Below are positions 1 through 5,374 of a stretch of DNA of 6,398 nucleotides, piece after piece (position 1 is the first letter of the stretch; each line of letters begins with the position of its first letter). The position numbers and the translations under genes are program-made. The DNA is from Chloroflexota bacterium. Lineage in GTDB: Bacteria; Chloroflexota; Limnocylindria; P2-11E. The stretch spans positions 1 to 6,398 of the forward strand of contig VBGU01000154.1 of the NCBI GenBank assembly GCA_005881085.1. The letters are read 5' to 3'. The notes under the pieces are model-generated. The model searched no databases. It worked only from the letters and a program-made list of their open reading frames with translations, and was not told where the DNA came from.

Positions 1-859
1 CTTCGAAGGGCTTGAAGACCGTGACCTGACCCTCGAAGCGGTAGATCGAGCCATGAACGACGGGGATGCGGTGCTTTACCGATGCGTCGTTCAGGAGATA
101 GCGGGTCGGAAAGTTGTCGGCGCCATCGATGATCACGTCGTAGCCCTCGATGATCCGGTCGATGTTCGCCGCGGTGAGACGCTCTTCGTAGCCGACGATC
201 TTCACGTCGGGATTCAGCGCCTCGAGCGTTTGCTTCGCGGACGAGACCTTCGACTCACCGATCCGTTCGGTGGTGTGAAGGATCTGGCGCTGCAGGTTGG
301 TGAGGTCGACGACATCGGAGTCGACGATGCCGAGCGTACCCACGCCTGCTGACGCGAGGTAGTACGCCGCCGGCGATCCCAGTCCACCCGCACCGATCAG
401 CAAGACCTTGCTGTTCAGAAGCTTCTGCTGACCGGCCTCGCCGACTTCCGGGATCAGAAGGTGACGCGAGTACCGCTGCGCTTGCTCCGGCGTGAAGCTC
501 GCGGGTGTTGTCCACGGCTTGCCGGAGTCCTTCCAGCGATTGAATCCACCGGCCATGGAGATGACGTTCTGGTAGCCGAGCTTCTGCAGAGTGTCCGCGG
601 CCATCGCCGAACGCACGCCGCCCGCGCAATAGAGGATGGTGGTCTTGTCTTTGTCCGGGAGACGGTCCTCGGCCCACTGCTCGAGATAGCTTTTTGGGAC
701 GTGCACGGCGCCCACGATGTGGCCGGCGTTCCATTCGTCCTTCTCGCGAACGTCGCCGAGCTGGACGTCGCCTGAGCGAATCAGGTCCTGGACCTGCTCG
801 GGCGTCGCCTCGTGGATCCGCTTTTTGATGTCGGCGAAGAAGTCGCGATATGTCGGCAT
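1..859 (-). CDS. moeB: Rhodanese-MoeB fusion: molybdopterin-synthase (sulfur-carrier) adenylyltransferase, 3' end outside window
   Basis: This gene encodes a two-domain cytoplasmic enzyme of the ThiF/MoeB/HesA (E1-like) family; 286 codons are in the window and the C-terminus lies beyond base 1. Residues about 15-115 form a rhodanese domain, with the DVRE motif near residue 36 and the active-site loop CAGGVRS (Cys78). Residues from about 125 are MoeB-like: RYSRHLL, the nucleotide-binding GAGGLGS loop (156-162), DSD at 180-182, NLQRQ (188-192), Lys204 and DGADN (245-249), all expected for ATP binding and adenylation of a MoaD/ThiS-type C-terminal glycine. The zinc cysteines and the catalytic cysteine of MoeB would lie in the missing part. 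Known family role: activating the sulfur carrier for molybdopterin or a related pathway, with the rhodanese cysteine possibly handling persulfide. The ATG at 859 is supported by an AGGGAG Shine-Dalgarno five bases upstream. No partner moaD or thiS is visible, so the exact pathway (moeB versus thiF or a CysO-type system) is not settled. Confidence 0.93.
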   Translation of the reverse strand, partial: MPTYRDFFADIKKRIHEATPEQVQDLIRSGDVQLGDVREKDEWNAGHIVGAVHVPKSYLEQWAEDRLPDKDKTTILYCAGGVRSAMAADTLQKLGYQNVISMAGGFNRWKDSGKPWTTPASFTPEQAQRYSRHLLIPEVGEAGQQKLLNSKVLLIGAGGLGSPAAYYLASAGVGTLGIVDSDVVDLTNLQRQILHTTERIGESKVSSAKQTLEALNPDVKIVGYEERLTAANIDRIIEGYDVIIDGADNFPTRYLLNDASVKHRIPVVHGSIYRFEGQVTVFKPFE

Positions 860-930
860 TCGAGCTCCCTTGCGCTCAATGCTAAACCGACCTGTGCGCT
901 CGGAAATTCCCGGTATGCTCGGATTCCCCC
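860..930. promoter_or_regulatory. Divergent promoter region between the moeB-like gene and the DUF4149 gene
   Basis: This 71-bp gap must hold the promoters of both divergent genes. On the minus strand, TAGCAT (884 to 879) fits a -10 box; it would give a leader of about 13 bases that just contains the AGGGAG Shine-Dalgarno at 870-865. A matching -35 is weak. On the plus strand, TATGCT (914-919) resembles a -10 box eleven bases before the GTG start at 931, implying a leader of only about five bases and no Shine-Dalgarno. These are matches by eye to a sigma-70-type pattern. Confidence 0.45.
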
Positions 931-1416
931 GTGGAGACGCTCTCCTTCGACCTGCTCCAGTTCCTCTACCACCTGGCGCTCGCGATCCTCGTCGGTGGGT
1001 CGCTCGTGCTGGGGACCGCGGTCGCGCCCGCCCTTTTCGCCTCGTCCCGCACATCCGCCGACGCGGGCACCCTCTTTGGAAGCGTGCTTGCTCGCTTTGA
1101 CGGGCTCGCCGTCTTCTCGGTGATCGTGCTGATCATCACGAGCGTCCTCAAGGCGTTCGGCTTCGAGATCACCGGCACGCCGGACGCGCGTTTGGTGCTG
1201 CGCTGGGTCGCCCTCACGATTCTCGCCGTCGCGTCGCTCTACTCGAGCGCGTGGGCCAATCCGGTCGCGAGGCAGATCCGCGCTGCAACGCCTGGGTTCG
1301 AGGAGCAGCCGCAGAGCTCGCCCGCGCGCACCGAGTTCGCGAGGTTGCACCAGCGTTCGCGTCGCGCGATGTCAGTTGCGGTGGTCTTTGGGCTCTTTGC
1401 GCTCTTCCTGGGCTAG
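931..1416 (+). CDS. DUF4149 / TMEM205-like integral membrane protein
   Basis: This is a 161-residue polytopic membrane protein of unknown function. Hydrophobic segments lie at about residues 12-36, 58-78, 88-108 and 145-160, giving four probable transmembrane helices in the inner membrane. The pattern fits the DUF4149 (TMEM205-like) family: a first helix rich in small residues ending in an AP motif (AVAPALF, 30-36), an RWVAL segment opening helix 3, and a FARLHQRS motif (136-143) just before the last helix. Length matches the family. The start is GTG at 931; there is no Shine-Dalgarno, but a TATGCT -10-like box lies eleven bases upstream, so the message may be nearly leaderless. The gene diverges from the moeB-like gene and converges on the small zinc-module gene, whose 3' end overlaps it by 45 bp within the codons for the last helix. 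No enzymatic motif is visible and I assign no function beyond membrane location. Confidence 0.85.
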   Translation: METLSFDLLQFLYHLALAILVGGSLVLGTAVAPALFASSRTSADAGTLFGSVLARFDGLAVFSVIVLIITSVLKAFGFEITGTPDARLVLRWVALTILAVASLYSSAWANPVARQIRAATPGFEEQPQSSPARTEFARLHQRSRRAMSVAVVFGLFALFLG

Positions 1417-1731
1417 AACCTCCTCGTCTCCCATGCGACGTGCGATCTCGGCGAGCAGGTCCGCATCGCTCACATCCTCGAGTGCACCGACGCTCGTCTC
1501 CTCGTCATCGGGTACGACCTCGTCGTCGGAACCGCTGTCGTTGGCGATGGCCTCTTCCTGGCACTTGCGGCATACGAGGTCGGCGCCTCCGACGACCTCC
1601 GCCGGCACGTACACCTCCGGAAAGGAAGCGCCGCGTACCCAGTTCGTCGTGCTCGTCGCGTCGGTCGCGCCGCATTTGGGCTCGAGCTCGGACGCGCCCT
1701 TCAGATGGATGAGCCTCGGTTGACCGTTCAT
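1372..1731 (-). CDS. Small protein with His/Cys (putative zinc-binding) module and acidic C-terminal tail
   Basis: A 119-residue protein of unknown function. The N-terminal half has one histidine and three cysteines in a zinc-site-like arrangement: His9, Cys20 in PKCGA, and Cys54/Cys57 in VCRKC. This H...CG...CxxC layout resembles small zinc-ribbon-like modules common in high-GC bacteria and their phages; zinc binding is inferred from spacing only. Residues from about 65 onward are very acidic (runs such as SDDEVVPDDEE), followed by a short helix-like LLAEIARRMG stretch and a charged end. The ATG at 1731 is chosen because GGGGGTG lies six bases upstream and can act as a Shine-Dalgarno, and because the first module residue lies soon after it; the frame continues open upstream but without similar support. 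It diverges from the AlkZ-related gene, and its tail runs 45 bp into the convergent DUF4149 gene. The overlapping part looks low in conservation value, so the stop may have drifted there. Confidence 0.7.
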   Translation of the reverse strand: MNGQPRLIHLKGASELEPKCGATDATSTTNWVRGASFPEVYVPAEVVGGADLVCRKCQEEAIANDSGSDDEVVPDDEETSVGALEDVSDADLLAEIARRMGDEEVLAQEERKEPKDHRN

Positions 1732-1756
1732 CGTGACACCCCCACGCTCGATCGCG

Positions 1757-2614
1757 ATGGCCGCTGAGTATCGCCGACCGCGCGTCGCGCGCGCACCTGC
1801 GCCCTCCCGAGATGTCGAGCGAGCCCTCACTCGTCATCGCGAGAAGATCGCCGCGCGGCACGCCGTGAAGACCGCGGACGGGCTGGTGCGCATGGTCGAC
1901 GATCTCGGTTTCTGCTTCGCGTTCACGGGCGAGTCGGCCTATCCGATCCCGGCGGCGTTCGACCACCTCGACACCCGCAGCGACGGCCGCAAGTGGGAAT
2001 GGATGTGGGGTTGGAAGGACGAGCTCGCCGAGAAGAAGCGTCTCTACTACGGAAAGCTCCTCGTCAAGAAGCCGACGTTCGTTTCGCTGAAGATGCTGCC
2101 AACCTTTTATGCGACCTTTGGGCGCGCCGGCGATCCCGACGACCACCTCGAGGACGTGCGCGCGGGCCGGCTCTCCGAGATCGCTCGGCGCGTGATCGAA
2201 TTCCTCGCGGTGAACGGGGAGACGCAGACCAAACGGATGCGGTCGGCGCTCGGCATCACCTCACAAGAGGGCAAGTCCGACTACGCGAAGGCGATCGAGG
2301 AGCTGCAGCGGCTGATGTACGTGGCGCGGGTGCGCGCCGTGGGCGAAGGGCGCGAGGACTACAACTACACCTACGACCTGTTCGTGCATCGCTACCCTGA
2401 AACGGTGCGCGCCGCGGCGTCCGCGTCGTCCGCGGATGCCATGACCGCGCTGCTCGCTCATCTGCTTGACCTTGCCGGCGGCGTGAGCGAAGCGAAGGTC
2501 ACGAAGCTTTTCGATTGGAGCGAGGACCGCGTCGCGCACGTGGCACGAAGACTCGAGACGAAAAAACAGCTCGTTCGTGTGGGCGGCTTGCTCGTTCTTC
2601 CGACGCTAGGATAG
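1757..2614 (+). CDS. AlkZ-related winged-helix-type protein (putative)
   Basis: A 285-residue cytoplasmic protein. I recognise motifs of the group often labelled AlkZ-related: DDLGFCFAFT near residue 45, a WGWKDEL motif, then YYGKLL and KKPTFVSL followed by MLPTFYA, a central helical stretch ending in EELQRLMYVARV, and YNYTYDLFVHRYPE. AlkZ/YcaQ enzymes are HTH-rich DNA glycosylases acting on alkylated or crosslinked DNA, but this shorter relative has no demonstrated activity that I can cite, and I do not see a definite catalytic motif. The C-terminus (about 230-285) looks like a winged-helix segment: a VSEAKVTKLF helix, a second helix, then a basic strand with a GGLLVLP turn. Start choice is uncertain: ATG at 1757 is used, while an in-frame GTG at 1733 would add eight residues and sit one base from the divergent start codon at 1731. 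Neither has a Shine-Dalgarno. It ends nine bases before the peptidase gene, suggesting co-transcription. Confidence 0.72.
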   Translation: MAAEYRRPRVARAPAPSRDVERALTRHREKIAARHAVKTADGLVRMVDDLGFCFAFTGESAYPIPAAFDHLDTRSDGRKWEWMWGWKDELAEKKRLYYGKLLVKKPTFVSLKMLPTFYATFGRAGDPDDHLEDVRAGRLSEIARRVIEFLAVNGETQTKRMRSALGITSQEGKSDYAKAIEELQRLMYVARVRAVGEGREDYNYTYDLFVHRYPETVRAAASASSADAMTALLAHLLDLAGGVSEAKVTKLFDWSEDRVAHVARRLETKKQLVRVGGLLVLPTLG

Positions 2615-2623
2615 GCCGGCCCC

Positions 2624-5374
2624 GTGGATATTCATCAGCTCCGGTCGTGGATCTTCGAGCTGTACGAGCCTCTCGAGAACGAGCGCCAGTACATCGTCTA
2701 CGACGAACAACGCGGGAACCTGCTCATCGACGCTCCGCCGTTCAGCGAACGCGCGCTCAGGCTCGTGCGCGGTGCGGGGCCCGCATCTCTGCTGGTCGCG
2801 ACGAACGCGGCGCGCGCAGCCGACGCCGGCAAGTACCGCGAGGCGCTCGGTCTCCAGGTGGCGGCGCACGCGGACGATGCGGATGGCATCCCAGGTGGAC
2901 CCGACCTCGTTCTCGGCGACGACGAGCTCGTCCGTCCGGACGCCCGTGCGGTCCGAGTGCATGCCAACGGGTATGGCGCGACGGTCCTGCTCCTGCGCAA
3001 GGCCGGAGGCGTCCTGGTATGTGGCGACCTCGACCTCGCGAGCGACGCCGCGCGTGCGCTCCTTCCCCTGAGCTTCTCGGTCGTGCTGTCCGCGCGGCGG
3101 TCGCCGATGTGGAACGCGGGGAAGGACAATCTCCTCACGCTCCAGGACGAGCTCCCCAAACCGCGTAAGCAGTTCGGCATCCTCCTGCAGGCGCCGTGGG
3201 ACCGCGCGTACAAGGGACGTCTCGAGGACAAGCTTGTCCCTCACGATCCGATCGTCCCGCGTGAAGTGACGGCGCCTCGCGAAGCCGCGATGGGACCCGA
3301 AACGCTCGTGGTCGCGAGCGCGGCTCGCGATCTGGTGGAACGGCCCCGGAGACCGGTTCAACGCGGGGGCTTGCCCCCGCGCCCCCTCACGGCCGCCGGC
3401 GAGACGCTCGCGTCCAAGCGCCCAAAGAGCTTCGCTGAGGACTGGGACGCGCCCGGCACGGCCCGGCCGCCGACGACCATCGCGAATCCCGCGACGGACA
3501 TCCAGCCGCCGCCGCCGGTCGTCGCGCCACGCTCGATCGGCGACCGGTATCGCCGCCTTTCGGTCGAGGAGCTCGCGGGCGTGCCGTACGTGGATTACAT
3601 CTGGGGCGGCATCGATCTCTCGCCCGATGGCAGCGAAGTCGCGTTCTCGTGGAACCGTTCGGGAACGTTCGAGATCTTCAGCGCGCCGCTGGACGGCGAG
3701 CGCATCTTCCAGCTGACCGAGGCGAACGAGCGATCGGTCTGGCCGCGGTGGTCACCCGACGCGAAGCAGCTCGCGTTCCTCCGGGATCGCGGCGGCGACG
3801 AGCGCTTCGACATCTGGCTCGTCGATCGCGACGGCGAGCACGAGCGCAATCTCACGAACGAGCCGGGCGTGATGCATCGCGATCTCGCGTGGTCTCCCGA
3901 CGGCACGAAGCTCGCGTACACCGCCAACGCCGGCGCGAAGGCTTTCGCCGTCCACGTGATCGATGTCACGACCGGCGCGAAGCGCGCTCTCACGGAAGGA
4001 GCCCGCGACGATGTCCAGCCGCGATGGTCTCCGGACGGCACCCTGCTTGTCTTCGGGTCGCGGCGCGAGGACGTCCGCACCAACGCGGACCTCTACGTCG
4101 TCGCGGCAAGCGGCGGCGACGCAACTCGCCTCGAGACGCGCGGCGGGATCGATGGTGAGTCGGTCGATCCACGCTGGTCACCCGACGGAACGCGCATCTC
4201 GTTCACGACGGACACACGGGGACGGCAGGAGGTCGCGATCGCGGCCTACGCCGAGCGTGAAATCGGGCGGATCGAGCGCATGACCGACAGCATCCACGAC
4301 GAGTACGGCGCGGTGTGGCGCCCGGACGGACGCGCGCTCGCATATCTCCACAACGAGGATGCGGCGGTCTCGCTCCGCAGGGTCTTCGCCGTTTCGCATG
4401 CCGACCACGCCGTGTCGGACATTCCCGGCATGCACGCGTCGCCCGACATCGGTCCCGACAGCGACACCACGGTCTTCCTTTTCTCGAGCCCATCCCGTCC
4501 GTGGGACGTATACGTGACGCGCGAGCGCGCGATCGAAGCGCGCGCGATCACTCGTTCGCTGCCGGCCACGATCGATCCTGAGACGCTCGTCGAGCCGTCG
4601 CATGTGCGGTACCCCGGGGCCGGCGGCGACGAGGTGCCCGCGCTCCTCTTCCTTCCGTACGCCGAAGCCCTGCGCGCTGAGAGGGTTCCGCCCGCGATCA
4701 TCAACATCCACGGCGGACCCACTTCGCAGCACCACCGCGAGTGGAACGTCGTCACGCAGGTCTTCGTGAACGCGGGCTACGTCGTGCTCGAGCCCAACCC
4801 TCGCGGGTCCATCGGCTACGGCAAGAAGTGGCGCGAAGGGAACCGCCGCGACTGGGGCGGCAAGGATCTCGAAGACGTTGCTCGCGGCGCGGCCTGGCTC
4901 GGCGATCAGAAGCTTGCCGATCCCGCGCGGATCGGTGTGTACGGCCAGAGCTATGGCGGATACCTCACGCTCATGTCCCTCGCGCTCCGTCCGGATCGCT
5001 TCGCCGCGGGTGTGTCGGTCGTCGGGGTCGTCTCATGGAAGACGATGGTCGAGACGACGCGTGGGGATCTCCGCGAGTACCTGCTGCGCGAGCTCGGCGA
5101 TCCCACCAAGGACGCGGACCTCTACCGCGAGCGCTCGCCGTTGACTCACGCGTCGAAGATCCGCGCGCCGCTTCTCGTGCTCCAGGGCGAGAACGACCCC
5201 CGCGTTCCGCGCAACGAGGCGGAGCAGGTGGTGAAGGCGCTGCGCGACGGCGGAAAGCCGCACGAGTACCACGTGTATCCCGGCGAGGGGCATGGTTTCC
5301 GCGTGACCGAGAACCGCATCGATGCACTCCGGCGCGCGCTCGACTGGTTCGACCGGCACCTGCGGCGCGCGTGA
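2624..5374 (+). CDS. Fusion protein: degenerate metallo-beta-lactamase-like domain + S9 (prolyl oligopeptidase/acylaminoacyl-type) serine peptidase
   Basis: A 916-residue protein. Residues about 1-200 follow a metallo-beta-lactamase (MBL) fold order (IVYDEQRGNLLIDAPPFSE, a strand-helix, then GVLVCGD with Asp135), but the metal-ligand loop is replaced by TNAARAAD (60-67) and the later GH motif is absent, so hydrolase activity is unlikely. Residues about 200-303 are a Pro/Ala-rich linker. Residues about 304-640 form a TolB/DPP-type beta-propeller with repeated SPDG-like turns (LSPDG, RWSPDA, AWSPDG, RWSPDG twice, WRPDG). Residues about 650-916 are the alpha/beta hydrolase: HGGP from His696 for the oxyanion region, Ser776 in GQSYGG, Asp858 in ENDPR and His890 in GEGHGF. 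The spacing is typical of S9C peptidases, which cleave short peptides or acylated N-terminal residues. No signal peptide is seen, so it is probably cytoplasmic. The GTG start at 2624 has only a weak GGATAGG upstream; TAGGAT (2607-2612) could instead be a -10 box. Its TGA overlaps the next start. A separate internal start for the peptidase, for example ATG near 3289, cannot be excluded. Confidence 0.88.
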   Translation: MDIHQLRSWIFELYEPLENERQYIVYDEQRGNLLIDAPPFSERALRLVRGAGPASLLVATNAARAADAGKYREALGLQVAAHADDADGIPGGPDLVLGDDELVRPDARAVRVHANGYGATVLLLRKAGGVLVCGDLDLASDAARALLPLSFSVVLSARRSPMWNAGKDNLLTLQDELPKPRKQFGILLQAPWDRAYKGRLEDKLVPHDPIVPREVTAPREAAMGPETLVVASAARDLVERPRRPVQRGGLPPRPLTAAGETLASKRPKSFAEDWDAPGTARPPTTIANPATDIQPPPPVVAPRSIGDRYRRLSVEELAGVPYVDYIWGGIDLSPDGSEVAFSWNRSGTFEIFSAPLDGERIFQLTEANERSVWPRWSPDAKQLAFLRDRGGDERFDIWLVDRDGEHERNLTNEPGVMHRDLAWSPDGTKLAYTANAGAKAFAVHVIDVTTGAKRALTEGARDDVQPRWSPDGTLLVFGSRREDVRTNADLYVVAASGGDATRLETRGGIDGESVDPRWSPDGTRISFTTDTRGRQEVAIAAYAEREIGRIERMTDSIHDEYGAVWRPDGRALAYLHNEDAAVSLRRVFAVSHADHAVSDIPGMHASPDIGPDSDTTVFLFSSPSRPWDVYVTRERAIEARAITRSLPATIDPETLVEPSHVRYPGAGGDEVPALLFLPYAEALRAERVPPAIINIHGGPTSQHHREWNVVTQVFVNAGYVVLEPNPRGSIGYGKKWREGNRRDWGGKDLEDVARGAAWLGDQKLADPARIGVYGQSYGGYLTLMSLALRPDRFAAGVSVVGVVSWKTMVETTRGDLREYLLRELGDPTKDADLYRERSPLTHASKIRAPLLVLQGENDPRVPRNEAEQVVKALRDGGKPHEYHVYPGEGHGFRVTENRIDALRRALDWFDRHLRRA
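3362..3381. repeat. Perfect GC-rich palindrome inside the peptidase linker (REP-like)
   Basis: The arms CGCGGGGGC and GCCCCCGCG are perfect reverse complements, nine bases each, separated by TT. A further CCCCCTC tract follows directly. It lies in frame at about residues 247-253 of the fusion protein, translated as RGGLPPR, exactly in the disordered-looking linker between the MBL-like and propeller domains. Such short GC-rich hairpins resemble dispersed repetitive extragenic palindromes, occasionally found within linkers. Only one copy is present in this window, so its repetitive nature is not shown here. Confidence 0.6.

Noticed and set aside
902..910. Short palindrome GGAAATTCC in the divergent intergenic region as an operator
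   Set aside because: Arms are only four bases and do not extend further; too short to claim as a regulator site.
1372..1416. Rho-independent terminator between the convergent genes
   Set aside because: No GC hairpin followed by a T run is present on either strand.
1251..1712. Plus-strand open frame (153 codons) crossing the convergent overlap
   Set aside because: It is dominated by Arg and Pro, is out of frame with the DUF4149 gene, and lies opposite the small zinc-module gene, which has a Shine-Dalgarno and Cys/His motif.
2606..3361. Minus-strand open frame (251 codons) opposite the MBL-like region
   Set aside because: It is highly charged, has no family motif, and is antisense to the continuous fusion gene, whose plus-strand frame carries conserved motifs.
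3362..3381. Intrinsic terminator formed by the GC palindrome
   Set aside because: The hairpin is strong but is not followed by a T tract, has only a two-base loop, and lies inside an open coding frame.
4178..4735. Minus-strand open frames opposite the propeller domain
   Set aside because: The plus strand encodes clear WSPDG-type propeller repeats and the HGGP motif here; the antisense translations show only biased composition.
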